From: Anaerococcus jeddahensis
Lineage (GTDB): Bacteria > Bacillota > Clostridia > Tissierellales > Peptoniphilaceae
Direction: 5' to 3'
Length of the DNA: 64,000 nt
NCBI RefSeq assembly: GCF_001182725.1
Contig: NZ_CWHU01000005.1
Location: 558,001 to 622,000 of the forward strand
Numbering within the stretch: the stretch's first letter is position 1; every line of letters starts with the position of its first letter. Shown piece by piece: positions 25,347 through 34,523 of the stretch. The translations under genes were made by a program, and so were the position numbers. The notes beneath the pieces are model-generated. The model was not told where the DNA came from and searched no databases. It saw only the letters and a list, made by a program, of their open reading frames with translations.

Positions 25347-25810
25347 AATTTTTTAATCAATTTATATTCATTTTCTAAATTATGGGCAATATTTGTAAAT
25401 CTTTCTAAAATTGTTTTTCTTGTAATTATTCCAACAAAATAGCCATTTCTGTGGGTTATACATATAAAATTATTATTTATTAGAAGCCTTAAAACATCTT
25501 CAAGTTCTGAATCGTCAAATAAAATTGGGACAATTTGATCCATAACTTCGCTGACCTTGGTTTTGGTAAGAATTTCTTCATTAAAAAAAGTAACATCTTC
25601 TGATGAAATTACAATTTTTGAAATTGAAATTAAACCTCTGACCCTATCCTTGTCATCAAGAACTGGAATAGTTTGATAGCCACGATTTGAAAGAACAATT
25701 ATTGCGTGTAAAAGCGTATCATCTTCTCTTAATACAGCAACATCACTTGCTGGAGTTATTATATTTGCAGTAGGTTGATTAAATAATTTTTTTAATTTTT
25801 CACCAATCAT
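25343..25810 (-). CDS. CBS-domain protein of the DarB/CbpB type (YkuL)
   Basis: A 155-residue protein made of two CBS motifs (about residues 14-75 and 85-145): NRGYQTIPVLDDKDRVRGLISIS in the first, ICITHRNGYFVGIITRKTIL in the second. Stand-alone proteins of this length and sequence in Bacillota (CbpB, B. subtilis DarB/YkuL) bind c-di-AMP and in some species control the (p)ppGpp synthetase Rel or pyruvate carboxylase. Ligand assignment here is by family. Monocistronic; its mRNA would begin close to the SRP RNA terminator. Confidence 0.82.
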   Translation of the reverse strand: MIGEKLKKLFNQPTANIITPASDVAVLREDDTLLHAIIVLSNRGYQTIPVLDDKDRVRGLISISKIVISSEDVTFFNEEILTKTKVSEVMDQIVPILFDDSELEDVLRLLINNNFICITHRNGYFVGIITRKTILERFTNIAHNLENEYKLIKKL

Positions 25811-25826
25811 TTTTACTCCTTCTTAA

Positions 25827-25856
25827 AAAAATAGCCTTTTGTAAAAACAAAAGGCC
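25827..25856 (-). terminator. terminator of the tRNA-Ser/SRP RNA unit
   Basis: On the minus strand, GCCTTTTG and CAAAAGGC (25855-25848 with 25841-25834) form an 8-bp stem followed by a T-run. Confidence 0.8.
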
Positions 25857-25874
25857 TTATAGAGTATATTATGT

Positions 25875-26140
25875 AAGCACACCCAAGCTTGTACAATAAA
25901 ATTTATACGTTACTCAAACAGCCAGCTCATGACAGGTAACCTTACGGCACATAAGAAGATCTACTTAATGCTGCTACGTTCCCGTCCTGACATGGTTCAT
26001 AGTTTCCTATTGCGTAAGACCCATCAATCAACACCGCTTATTTGAGGCAGACTATATATTTTAAAATCCTAACTTGGGAATTCAATCCTGCTGTAGCGGA
26101 TTGCAGGTTACAGGGCACCGCTAACTCCCCATCTAGTGCA
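25875..26140 (-). ncRNA. ffs: signal recognition particle RNA, large bacterial type (scRNA)
   Basis: Read on the minus strand, the conserved domain IV core is CATGTCAGGACGGGAACGTAGCAGCATTAAG, in two parts around 25985-25955: the GUCAGG side and the AGCAGC side that bind Ffh. The 5' Alu-type domain begins GCACTAGATGGGG with the typical GCGGTGCCCTGTAACC. The 5' GCAC pairs with GTGC near the 3' end. The predicted length of about 266 nt matches the Bacillus-type SRP RNA with an Alu domain. The 5' end directly abuts the CCA of tRNA-Ser; ends are estimates. Confidence 0.93.
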
Positions 26141-26231
26141 TGGCGGAGAGCAAGGGATTTGAACCCTTGATACACTATCAATGTATACACGATTTCCAAT
26201 CGTGCTCCTTAAGCCACTCGGACAGCTCTCC
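26141..26231 (-). tRNA. tRNA-Ser (GGA anticodon)
   Basis: A 91-nt tRNA with the long variable arm of serine tRNAs and encoded CCA. The acceptor arm is GGAGAGC/GCTCTCC. The anticodon stem CACGA/TCGTG encloses TTGGAAA with anticodon GGA. The variable arm is TATACATTGATAGTGTA, and the T loop TTCAAAT. It is the first gene of a two-RNA transcript with SRP RNA. Confidence 0.96.
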
Positions 26232-26247
26232 ATGCTTACAGATTTAA

Positions 26248-26275
26248 ACTATACTTTATTTTTAAAAAAATTCAA
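26248..26275 (-). promoter_or_regulatory. promoter of the tRNA-Ser/SRP RNA unit
   Basis: On the minus strand, TTGAAT (26275-26270) and TATAGT (26253-26248) are 16 bp apart, about 16 bp before the tRNA. Confidence 0.65.
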
Positions 26276-26307
26276 ATAAATTTAAAAGTAAAAAAATATT
26301 TTCTCTA

Positions 26308-26316
26308 TGGTATAAT
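26308..26316 (+). promoter_or_regulatory. extended -10 promoter of dnaX
   Basis: TGGTATAAT (26308-26316) lies 20 bp before the ATG, with AAGGAAAGG between. No clear -35. Confidence 0.6.
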
Positions 26317-26336
26317 CTTTAAGGAAAGGAAAGATT

Positions 26337-28079
26337 ATGGCAAAAGCTTTATATAGAGAATACAGACCCCAAAAATTTTCTGATGTTTTGGGTCAGGATA
26401 GGGTTGTAAATGTTTTAAAAAATCAGATTAAATCTGGTCAAATATCTCACGCATATTTATTTGCTGGAGAAAGAGGATGTGGAAAGACAACTTGTGCAAA
26501 AATTTTTGCCAAGGCTATAAATTGTCTTAATCCCAAAGATTCATCTCCATGTGGCGAGTGCGAAAATTGTAAATCCATAGAAGAAGAATCTACTATGGAT
26601 GTTGTAGAAATGGATGCTGCAAGTAACAGAAGAATAGATGATATTAGAAATTTAAAAGAAACTGTAGTTTATCCACCAAATAATTTGAAATACAAGGTCT
26701 ATATTATTGACGAGGCCCACATGATTACAAGAGAAGCTTTCAATGCTTTATTAAAAATTATGGAAGAGCCACCAAGTCATTTAGTTTTTATTCTTGCTAC
26801 AACAGAAATTGAAAAAATTCCAAAAACTATTTTATCAAGAGTTCAAAAATTTGAATTTAATAAAATAGGACGCGATGATATTATTAAACAAATTGACATA
26901 ATTTTGTCTGACAGAAATATTTCTATGCAAGAAGAAGGAAAGGACCTTATTGTAAAAAAAGCAAAGGGAGCAATGAGAGATGCACTTTCTATTTTGGACC
27001 AAGTTTTATCAATAGAAAAAGATTATTTTTCTCTAAAAGATGTAGAAAATATTTTAGGTTTAGTTGATTTTGAATCTTTGGACAAATTAGTTGATAATAT
27101 AATTTCCTACAATCAAAAACAATCCTTGGATTTACTTTTTTATTTAAGAGAAAACGACAAGGATGATGAAGATATATTGGATGGGCTTGTTGGATATTTT
27201 AGGGATATTATGGTTTATAAGACAAGCCAAAATGAAGAATATATAGAAAATTTAGATTATCTTGAATTAATAAAAGAAAAAATTAAGAAAATTTCTTCAG
27301 AAAGGCTAGTTGGATATCTTGAAATATTAAATGAATATTCAAATAGGATGAAATTATCTGATAATTCTTCACTTCTTATGGAAATGGCGATTTTAAGACT
27401 TATAAATTTAAAAGATGAAGAAGATATCCTATCAAGACTTAAAAAATTAGAAGAAGAAAAAAAAGAAAATATAATCGACATAATAAATAAATTGGTTGAT
27501 CAAAAATTTGAAAATATAAATCCAGATAAATTTATAGTAAAAGAAAATTCTAATCCTATTAAAAAAGAAAAAATAGAGGATGAGGAAAATCTAGTAAAAT
27601 CTTTTGAAAATAATAATATTTCAGATGATAAAAAAATAATAGAAGAAGAAAAAAATGATCATGAAAATCTTATTGAAAAATATGAAAATGTAGAAAAAAC
27701 AGAAGAAAATAGTGAAAAAAGTATAAGTCTTGACAAGGACCAAGAAGAACTTTTTGTAAGTGAACTTTCATCAACATCCTCACCAATTTTAAGGGCTATG
27801 TTTAAAGATGAAGGTTTTAATTATGATATTTTAAATGAAAAATTCATAATTTATTATTCTAATGTTTTGTATTACCAATTTTTAGAAGAATCCAAGCCAA
27901 GAATGAAAGAAATTTTGAAGGCGGTTACAGGAAAAGAATTTGACCTAAAAGTTTCATCTATTGACAAAAAAATTTCTAACAAGAATAATAGTATAAGAGG
28001 ATCTAAAAAAGATTCACAAGATGATGTAATAAAAAAACTAGAAGAAGTTTTTGATAATGATTTAATAATTGAAGAATAA
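26337..28079 (+). CDS. dnaX: DNA polymerase III subunit gamma/tau
   Basis: A 580-residue clamp-loader ATPase. Walker A is GERGCGKTT (residues 44-52), and the zinc finger uses Cys63, Cys72, Cys75 and Cys78. Walker B is VYIIDEAHM, and sensor 1 lies in [12 protein letters not shown]. The SRVQKFEF block follows. After domain III, a Glu/Asn/Lys-rich linker (about 380-470) leads to a C-terminal domain IV-V that in tau contacts DnaB and the polymerase. It heads the conserved dnaX-ybaB-recR operon. Confidence 0.96.
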   Translation: MAKALYREYRPQKFSDVLGQDRVVNVLKNQIKSGQISHAYLFAGERGCGKTTCAKIFAKAINCLNPKDSSPCGECENCKSIEEESTMDVVEMDAASNRRIDDIRNLKETVVYPPNNLKYKVYIIDEAHMITREAFNALLKIMEEPPSHLVFILATTEIEKIPKTILSRVQKFEFNKIGRDDIIKQIDIILSDRNISMQEEGKDLIVKKAKGAMRDALSILDQVLSIEKDYFSLKDVENILGLVDFESLDKLVDNIISYNQKQSLDLLFYLRENDKDDEDILDGLVGYFRDIMVYKTSQNEEYIENLDYLELIKEKIKKISSERLVGYLEILNEYSNRMKLSDNSSLLMEMAILRLINLKDEEDILSRLKKLEEEKKENIIDIINKLVDQKFENINPDKFIVKENSNPIKKEKIEDEENLVKSFENNNISDDKKIIEEEKNDHENLIEKYENVEKTEENSEKSISLDKDQEELFVSELSSTSSPILRAMFKDEGFNYDILNEKFIIYYSNVLYYQFLEESKPRMKEILKAVTGKEFDLKVSSIDKKISNKNNSIRGSKKDSQDDVIKKLEEVFDNDLIIEE

Positions 28080-28090
28080 AGGAGAAAATT

Positions 28091-28423
28091 ATGGCAAGAG
28101 GCGGATTTCCAGGCGGAAATATGAACAACATGATGAAAAAAGTGCAAAAAATGCAAAAAGAAATGGCAAGGGCCCAACAAGAAATTGAAGAAAAAGAATT
28201 TTCTTCAACAGCTGGTGGCGGGGTTATCGAAGCTGTTGTAAATGGTAAAAAGGAATTAGTTAAAATTAATATTGATGAGGATGTTGTTGATCCTGAAGAT
28301 ACAGAAATGCTCGAAGATTTAGTTGTTGCAGCTGTAAATGATGCATTGAAAAAAGCTGACGAATACACACAAAGAGAAATGGGAAAATTAACAGGAAATA
28401 TTAATATTCCTGGACTAATGTAA
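28091..28423 (+). CDS. YbaB/EbfC nucleoid-associated protein
   Basis: A 110-residue DNA-binding dimer of the YbaB/EbfC family. It has the N-terminal Met/Lys-rich helix ([18 protein letters not shown]), [20 protein letters not shown] in the sheet, and [13 protein letters not shown] in the C-terminal helix. Usual partner gene of dnaX and recR. Start with AAGGAG; its stop overlaps the recR start (TAATG). Confidence 0.95.
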   Translation: MARGGFPGGNMNNMMKKVQKMQKEMARAQQEIEEKEFSSTAGGGVIEAVVNGKKELVKINIDEDVVDPEDTEMLEDLVVAAVNDALKKADEYTQREMGKLTGNINIPGLM

Positions 28424-29022
28424 TGAGTTTGTATCCTGAAAGTTTAACTAAATTAATTGAGCAATTCCAAAAACTTCCAACAATTGGTAAAAAAAGTGCC
28501 GAAAGACTTGCGATGAGTATAGTAGGAAAAGATCTCGACAGTGTAGAAGAATTTTCAAATGCTCTTCTTGAAGTGAAATCCAAAATTCATCCTTGTAAAA
28601 TTTGTGGAAATTTAACAGAAGATGAAGTTTGTGGAATTTGTAAAGATGTTTCAAGAGAAGATAGTATAATTTGTGTAATTGAAGATGTGAAAAATTTATA
28701 TGCCATTGAAAAATCACAAGTTTTTCACGGAAAATACCATATTTTGGGAGGACTCATTTCTCCTTCCGATAATGTAAAGGCAGAAGATTTATCTATTGAT
28801 AAATTATTAGATAGGATTGATAAGGAAAATATTACAGAAATTATTTTGGCGATTTCTTCAACAATTGAGGGAGAAACCACTTCCTTGTTTTTGGCTCATT
28901 TATTAGAAGGAAAAAATGTCAAGGTTTCTAAAATTGCATCAGGGATTCCTGTTGGATCAAATTTGGAATATTTTGACCAACTCACTTTAGAAAGGGCCTT
29001 GGAAAATAGAAGAGAAATTTAA
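28423..29022 (+). CDS. recR: recombination protein RecR
   Basis: A 199-residue RecR, acting with RecF/RecO to load RecA at gaps. A helix-hairpin-helix (LPTIGKKSAERLA) precedes the zinc finger Cys58, Cys61, Cys70, Cys73 and a Toprim domain (VIEDVKNLYAIE to about residue 170), with ASGIPVGSNLEYFDQLTLERAL at the end. Translation is coupled to ybaB by a one-base overlap. Confidence 0.96.
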   Translation: MSLYPESLTKLIEQFQKLPTIGKKSAERLAMSIVGKDLDSVEEFSNALLEVKSKIHPCKICGNLTEDEVCGICKDVSREDSIICVIEDVKNLYAIEKSQVFHGKYHILGGLISPSDNVKAEDLSIDKLLDRIDKENITEIILAISSTIEGETTSLFLAHLLEGKNVKVSKIASGIPVGSNLEYFDQLTLERALENRREI

Positions 29023-29048
29023 TTTTTTGGAAAAATTAATTTATTTTG

Positions 29049-29057
29049 TGATATAAT
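29049..29057 (+). promoter_or_regulatory. extended -10 promoter of the hydG leader
   Basis: TGATATAAT (29049-29057) would start transcription near 29064, giving a leader of about 140 nt before the hydG ATG. No convincing -35. Confidence 0.5.
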
Positions 29058-29160
29058 GAGAAAGAATTAACAATAAGTTTTGTAGATAAATTAATCTAAT
29101 AAATTTTTGAAAAAATTTTAGTTTAGTGGAAAATTTTAAAGCTGAATATAAAACTTAACA

Positions 29161-29186
29161 AAACCATCCTTTTAGGGTGGTTTTTA
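29161..29186 (+). terminator. terminator or attenuator before hydG
   Basis: AAACCATCCT (29161-29170) pairs with AGGGTGGTTT (29174-29183) with one U-G pair, followed by T5, and ends 18 bp before the hydG ATG. It may end recR transcripts or act as an attenuator inside the hydG leader. GTTTTGT at 29077-29083 could pair with ACAAAAC (29158-29164), which overlaps the left foot. Confidence 0.75.
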
Positions 29187-29203
29187 ATCTTAAAGGAGAA
29201 AAA

Positions 29204-30628
29204 ATGGCTATTTATAATGTAAAATCAAAAAATGCGGAAGAATTTATTAATCACGAAGAGATTTTGGAATCCATGGAATATGGTAGAAAGCACAAAGATG
29301 ATAGGAAATTAATTAAAGAAATTTTAGAAAAGGCAAAAAAAGCTAATGGTTTAAATCACAAAGAGGCATTTGTACTACTTTCTTGCAATCAAGATGATTT
29401 AAATAAAGAAATATTTTCCTTAGCAAAAAAGTTAAAGCTTAAATTTTATGGTAACAGAATAGTTTTATTTGCCCCACTTTATTTATCAAATTATTGCGTA
29501 AATGGATGTTTGTACTGTCCTTATCATGCGAAAAATAAAACAATACCTAGAAGAAAATTAAGCCAAGATGAAATTAGAAAAGAAGTTATAGCTCTCCAAG
29601 ATTTAGGCCACAAAAGGCTTGCTCTTGAAACTGGAGAAGATCCTGTAAATAATCCTATTGACTATGTTCTAGAATCAATTAAAACAATTTATTCTATAAA
29701 ACACAAAAATGGATCAATAAGAAGAGTTAATGTAAATATAGCTGCAACTACAGAAGAAAATTATAAAAAATTATTGGATGCAGAAATTGGTACATATATT
29801 TTATTCCAAGAAACTTATAATAAGAAAAATTATGAACTGCTCCACCCAACTGGTCCAAAACATGATTATGATTATCACACAGAATCTATGGATAGGGCAA
29901 TGAGTGCAGGAATTAATGATGTTGGATGTGGAGTTTTGTTCGGACTAGAATCTTATGAATATGAATTTATTGGACTTTTGATGCATGCAGAACATTTGGA
30001 AGCTAGATTTAATTGTGGACCTCATACAATTTCAGTTCCAAGAGTTCAACCTGCTGATGATATTGATCCGAATGAATTTGACAACTCATTGAGTGATGAA
30101 ATGTTTGAAAAAATTGTAGCTTGCCTAAGACTTGCAGTTCCTTATACAGGAATGATAATTTCTACAAGAGAGTCCAAAAAAGTAAGGGAAAAAGTTTTGG
30201 ATCTTGGAATAAGTCAAATTTCTGGAGGTTCAAAAACTACAGTTGGTGGTTATTCTGATGATATTGGAGATGTAGAAGGATCAAATCAGTTTGAACTTGC
30301 AGATGATAGAAGTCTAGATGAAGTTGTTGATTGGTTATTAAATATGGATTATTTGCCATCATTTTGTACTGCCTGCTACAGAGAAGGAAGAGTCGGCAAA
30401 GACTTCATGAAAATTGTTAAAAATTATGGAATTGGAAATATGTGCCAACCAAATGCTATTTTGACACTAGATGAGTATTTAACAGATTATGCGAGTGAAA
30501 AGACTAGAAAAGATGGAAGGGCCTTAATTGATAGAGAAATTGAAAAAATTGAAAATGAAAAACTCCGTATAAATACAAAAAAATGGCTTGATCAAATTAG
30601 AGATGGAAAAAGAGATATACACGTATGA
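29204..30628 (+). CDS. hydG: [FeFe]-hydrogenase maturase, radical SAM tyrosine lyase
   Basis: A 474-residue HydG that cleaves tyrosine to make the CO and CN- ligands of the hydrogenase H-cluster. The radical-SAM CX3CX2C is Cys98, Cys102 and Cys105 (CVNGCLYC). The HydG-specific C-terminal cluster CX2CX22C is Cys388, Cys391 and Cys414, separating it from ThiH. The start at 29204 follows AAGGAG; the upstream in-frame codons run through the terminator. It overlaps hydF by 4 bp. HydE and the hydrogenase itself are not in this window. Confidence 0.95.
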   Translation: MAIYNVKSKNAEEFINHEEILESMEYGRKHKDDRKLIKEILEKAKKANGLNHKEAFVLLSCNQDDLNKEIFSLAKKLKLKFYGNRIVLFAPLYLSNYCVNGCLYCPYHAKNKTIPRRKLSQDEIRKEVIALQDLGHKRLALETGEDPVNNPIDYVLESIKTIYSIKHKNGSIRRVNVNIAATTEENYKKLLDAEIGTYILFQETYNKKNYELLHPTGPKHDYDYHTESMDRAMSAGINDVGCGVLFGLESYEYEFIGLLMHAEHLEARFNCGPHTISVPRVQPADDIDPNEFDNSLSDEMFEKIVACLRLAVPYTGMIISTRESKKVREKVLDLGISQISGGSKTTVGGYSDDIGDVEGSNQFELADDRSLDEVVDWLLNMDYLPSFCTACYREGRVGKDFMKIVKNYGIGNMCQPNAILTLDEYLTDYASEKTRKDGRALIDREIEKIENEKLRINTKKWLDQIRDGKRDIHV

Positions 30629-31767
30629 TAGCATATAATTCAGAAAGACTTAGCTTTGTTTTGTTGGGCAAGACTAATTCAGGAAAATCTTCTTTTTTAA
30701 ATTTTATTAGTGACCAAGATGTTTCAATTGTTTCAAGCAATAAGGGAACAACAACAGATCCCATAAAAAAATCCATGGAAATCCACGATTTTGGTCCAGT
30801 TTTATTTTATGATACTGCAGGTTTTGATGATGATACAAGTTTATATGAGAAAAGAATTTCAAAAACAAAAAAGACAATCGAAAAAGCCGATGTGATTTTG
30901 TATTTGTTATCAATAGATGATGAAATTGACGAGCTTTTGGATTTAAAAAATAAGCATAAAAATATTTTATTCATTGCAAGCAAGCAGGATTTGGAAATTG
31001 GGAAAAATATTTTTGAAAAATTTGAAAGCCTTGATCCTTTGCTTATAAATTTGAATAAAAAGGATGATAGGGAGAAATTTTTTGAAAAAATTAGGTCAAA
31101 ATTTGAAATTGAAGATAAGACTATAACAAAAAATCTTGTAAAGGCTAATGATTTGGTTTTATTGGTAATTCCTCAAGATGCTGAAGCACCAAAATTTAGG
31201 CTAATAAAGCCACAAGTTATGACTATAAGAGAAATTATAGACAAAAATGCTACGGCAGTTTCAACAAATCTTGAAAATTTAGAAAATACTTTAAATTCAT
31301 TTAAGAAAAAACCAGACCTTGTTATAACTGATTCCCAATATTTTAAAGAGGTTTATAATATTTTGGATAAGGATATAAAACTTACTTCATTTTCAGTTTT
31401 ATTTTCTGCCTTTAAGGGAGATATAAAATATTATGTAGAATCAGTCAAAAAACTTGACCAAGGAGCAAAAAAAATTCTAATAGCAGAAGCTTGTTCCCAT
31501 CCACCAATGACTGAAGATATAGGAACAGTAAAAATTCCAAAACTTTTAAAGAAAAAATATAAGGATATAGAAATAGACTTTACAAGAGGAGAGGATTTTG
31601 AAGATATTGAAAAATATGATCTTATAATCCAATGTGGAGCTTGTATGTTTAATAAAAAATACGTCATAGAAAGAATAAAAATGGCGAAAGAAAAAAATAT
31701 TCCCATGACAAATTATGGGATAGTTTTGGCATATTTAAATGGAATTTTGGATAAAATTTATAAATAG
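30625..31767 (+). CDS. hydF: [FeFe]-hydrogenase maturation GTPase
   Basis: A 380-residue scaffold GTPase on which the H-cluster precursor is built. The N-terminal GTPase domain has GKTNSGKSS (residues 15-23) and DTAGFDD. A dimerisation domain follows, and a C-terminal cluster domain has ACSHPP (Cys290, His292) and CGAC (Cys337, Cys340), the conserved cluster cysteines. The His that often precedes the last pair is Gln here. Coupled to hydG through ATGA. Confidence 0.94.
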   Translation: MIAYNSERLSFVLLGKTNSGKSSFLNFISDQDVSIVSSNKGTTTDPIKKSMEIHDFGPVLFYDTAGFDDDTSLYEKRISKTKKTIEKADVILYLLSIDDEIDELLDLKNKHKNILFIASKQDLEIGKNIFEKFESLDPLLINLNKKDDREKFFEKIRSKFEIEDKTITKNLVKANDLVLLVIPQDAEAPKFRLIKPQVMTIREIIDKNATAVSTNLENLENTLNSFKKKPDLVITDSQYFKEVYNILDKDIKLTSFSVLFSAFKGDIKYYVESVKKLDQGAKKILIAEACSHPPMTEDIGTVKIPKLLKKKYKDIEIDFTRGEDFEDIEKYDLIIQCGACMFNKKYVIERIKMAKEKNIPMTNYGIVLAYLNGILDKIYK

Positions 31768-31769
31768 AG

Positions 31770-31813
31770 GCCTTGGATCAAAGAATTTATTTCTTTGGTC
31801 CAAGGCTATTTTT
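31770..31813. terminator. bidirectional terminator, hydF / helicase
   Basis: GCCTTGGATCAAAGAA (31770-31785) pairs with TTCTTTGGTCCAAGGC (31791-31806), a 16-bp stem with G-U pairs, then T-run. The helicase stop codon lies in the loop, so its last residues are encoded by the stem. Confidence 0.9.
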
Positions 31814-33604
31814 TATTATTTCTTGGCTATTTTTATAAAAAATTGACGGATCTACACTTTTTTTGTTTCGTTTTTTTAGAGTCAACAAGTAAAGACTGTT
31901 TTTTGCCCTTGTAAGACCAACATAAAAAATTCTTCTTTCTTCTTCAAGTCTTTCCAAATAATCTTCTCCATCCAAAATAATAGGAAATTCATTTTTAACC
32001 AAGTCAATTATAAAAACTTTATCATACTCAAGCCCTTTTGAGGAATGAATTGTTGAGAGTTTTATATTAGATTCTTTTAAAGATTTTGACTTTTTTTCGA
32101 TTAGGTCAATTTTTTCATAAATTTCTTCAAGATTTTTGCAAGATTTGGAAAAATACATTAAACTTTCTATATAAATATCCTTGTTTATAGTTTCTTCATC
32201 GTATTTTCGACTTATCATATTTATATAAGAATTATAAGAGAGACTTTTGTAAATAAAGGAGATTTTTTTGTCTATTGGAAGTTTTCTTATATGGATTAAT
32301 TTCTTTTCAATATTAAAAAGACTATCTTTTTTGAAATCTTCAATTTGAGAATTTTCATAAAAATCAAAAATATTTTCATTAATAGCCTTATACCTTAATT
32401 TTTCAATATCTTCTTTTGATAAGTAGGTTACGATTTTATAATAAATATCTGAAAAAATCTCGACATCTGAAAAATCTTCTGAAAATTTAATTATATTTAC
32501 CATATCAATAAAAATTTTAGATTCAAAAAAATCAATAATATTTGATCCTATTGTAAAATCTATATTATTTTCTAAAAAATATGAAATTAAAGAAATTGCA
32601 GATATATTATTTCTAAATAAAATCCCAGTGTTTTCATTTTTATCAATATTTTCTAATATATAGGTATATTCCTTGCTAAAATCAGAAAAAGTTTTGATTT
32701 TAATTTGTCCAGGGATTTTTCTAGAAGTTATGAAAGTTTTTTTATACCTATCTTTATTTTGCCCTATAAAATTTTCCCCTAAAATTACTATATTTTCACA
32801 AGACCTGTGATTTGTGTCAAGGTTTAAAATTTTGGCATCCTTATATATATTTTTAAAATTTAAAAGGTATTTTGGATCAGCTGCCCTAAAAGAATAAATA
32901 GATTGGTCATCATCAGCAACAATCAAAAGATTATTTTCAGGCCAAACAATTTTTTCTAGAATTTTAAATTGCAAAAGGGAGGTATCTTGGCCCTCATCAA
33001 GTTGAAAATATTTGTATTTATTTTTTATAGATTTGAGTAATGCCTTATCTTCCAATAATTTTAAGGCTAAAACTTGCATATCATCAAAATCTAAAAGGTG
33101 TTTTTCCTTTTTTACTTTTTCATATTCAAAATAAATTTTTTTGATATTTGAAATTTCAACTTGGTCAAGATAAGAAGGATCAAGGAGGGAGTTTTTCATG
33201 AAAGATGTTTTTTGGAAAAACAAATTCAAATCTTCTTTTGAAATTTTTTTATTATTAATCTTTTTATAAATTTCACCCACAAGATTGTATTTATTATAAA
33301 TTTTTTCATCTTCAATAAGCTTTACTTCTCTATTATATTTTTTTAAATAATTTCTAATTATAAGATAGCAAAAAGCGTGAATGGTCATAAAGTTTGATTT
33401 TTTTCCATCAAATCTTACTTCCATATCCCTAGCCTGAGTTTTAGAAAAAGTTAAATTTAAAATATGTGAAGGATCAATATTTTTGGATAAAATTTTAATC
33501 CTTTCTAAAAGCATGGTTGTTTTTCCAGATCCTGGAATTGCTAAAACCAACATGGGACCATCCAAATGATTTGCTGCTTGTAATTGTTTGCTTGTAAATT
33601 TCAT
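31787..33604 (-). CDS. UvrD/PcrA-type SF1 DNA helicase (short form)
   Basis: A 605-residue 3'-5' superfamily 1 helicase. Motifs run in order: Ia/Walker A AIPGSGKTT (residues 22-30), II DEGQD, III VADDDQSIYSFRAADP, IV TNHRS, V TIHSSKGLEYDKVFII and VI EERRIFYVGLTRAKNSLYLL. It is shorter than PcrA/UvrD (about 720-740), mainly in the 2B region and C-terminal tail. Motif II reads DEGQD instead of DEYQD/DEFQD. It is probably a second, accessory UvrD-like helicase rather than PcrA. Monocistronic. Confidence 0.9.
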   Translation of the reverse strand: MKFTSKQLQAANHLDGPMLVLAIPGSGKTTMLLERIKILSKNIDPSHILNLTFSKTQARDMEVRFDGKKSNFMTIHAFCYLIIRNYLKKYNREVKLIEDEKIYNKYNLVGEIYKKINNKKISKEDLNLFFQKTSFMKNSLLDPSYLDQVEISNIKKIYFEYEKVKKEKHLLDFDDMQVLALKLLEDKALLKSIKNKYKYFQLDEGQDTSLLQFKILEKIVWPENNLLIVADDDQSIYSFRAADPKYLLNFKNIYKDAKILNLDTNHRSCENIVILGENFIGQNKDRYKKTFITSRKIPGQIKIKTFSDFSKEYTYILENIDKNENTGILFRNNISAISLISYFLENNIDFTIGSNIIDFFESKIFIDMVNIIKFSEDFSDVEIFSDIYYKIVTYLSKEDIEKLRYKAINENIFDFYENSQIEDFKKDSLFNIEKKLIHIRKLPIDKKISFIYKSLSYNSYINMISRKYDEETINKDIYIESLMYFSKSCKNLEEIYEKIDLIEKKSKSLKESNIKLSTIHSSKGLEYDKVFIIDLVKNEFPIILDGEDYLERLEEERRIFYVGLTRAKNSLYLLTLKKRNKKSVDPSIFYKNSQEIIKNSLGPKK

Positions 33605-33660
33605 ATTTATATTTTATCATATAAGTATAAGAATTTGCTTAGCATTTGCCAATAGATTCA

Positions 33661-33688
33661 TTTAACAATTGTCTATTTAAGGTATAAT
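33661..33688 (+). promoter_or_regulatory. promoter of the nitroreductase gene
   Basis: TTTAAC (33661-33666) and TATAAT (33683-33688), 16 bp apart, precede a GGGAGG ribosome site. Confidence 0.5.
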
Positions 33689-33707
33689 ATTAAAAATGGG
33701 AGGAATT

Positions 33708-34505
33708 ATGTTAACTACAAATTTTTTAAAAACTAGAACTTCTACAAGAGATTTTAAAGATCAAGATGTAGATGAAACAAAAATCAAAAAGATTTACCAA
33801 ATAATTACAGAAATTCAAAATAGATTTGGTGAAAGCGATCTTAACTATCAAGTAAATAAAAAAGGCGAAGAAGTTTATTTCAAATTAAAAGGAAATGCAG
33901 GTTACAAGGGAGTTATGATTAAGGCTCCATTATATGTTGGACTTGAAATTAAAAACGAAAACAAAAATGCCCTAGTAAAAGGAGCTTATGGTCTTGAAGA
34001 ATTAATTACAAAATTAGAAGAAGAGGGACTAGGCTCATGCTATATTACAGTAAGTGGAGTAAGTGATGATATTTTAAAATCAGCTTTTGTAAATGCTGAA
34101 GGAAAAATCATGTCTATTCTTGCAATCGGTGAAGCTTCAAAAGAAGAAGTAAGAGAACACAGATATGATGATAGAAAAGGAATAAATGAATTTGTATTTA
34201 TTGATAGCCTTGATCACAAAGCAAGCGTTGAAGAATTATCTCAAAGAGGACTTGATGATTTATTCTCATACCTAAGATTTGCACCATCATCATACAATTC
34301 ACAACCATGGAGATTTGTTTTGATTGATAATCTTGTAAAATTATATCTAGAAGACTACAAAGATGAAGCAAATTTAGTAGATGCAGGAATTGTAATGTAT
34401 TATTTTGACCAATTAACAAAAGATATTTCTATAAATTCAAATTGGGATGTTGATGTAAAATTAGATCAAGAAAAATTCCAATTTATTGCCCAAAAAGAAT
34501 TATAA
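33708..34505 (+). CDS. nitroreductase-family protein
   Basis: A 265-residue FMN-binding nitroreductase-fold protein. RTSTRDF near the N-terminus and the APSSYNSQPWRF block (about residues 190-201) are the FMN-contact motifs. These occur in separate halves, giving the tandem arrangement common in anaerobe 'putative nitroreductase' proteins. Its substrate is unknown. I start at 33708 because GGGAGG ends just upstream; the ATG at 33696 overlaps that ribosome site. It is 18 bp from map and probably co-transcribed. Confidence 0.85.
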   Translation: MLTTNFLKTRTSTRDFKDQDVDETKIKKIYQIITEIQNRFGESDLNYQVNKKGEEVYFKLKGNAGYKGVMIKAPLYVGLEIKNENKNALVKGAYGLEELITKLEEEGLGSCYITVSGVSDDILKSAFVNAEGKIMSILAIGEASKEEVREHRYDDRKGINEFVFIDSLDHKASVEELSQRGLDDLFSYLRFAPSSYNSQPWRFVLIDNLVKLYLEDYKDEANLVDAGIVMYYFDQLTKDISINSNWDVDVKLDQEKFQFIAQKEL

Positions 34506-34523
34506 AATATAGAAGGAATTTTA

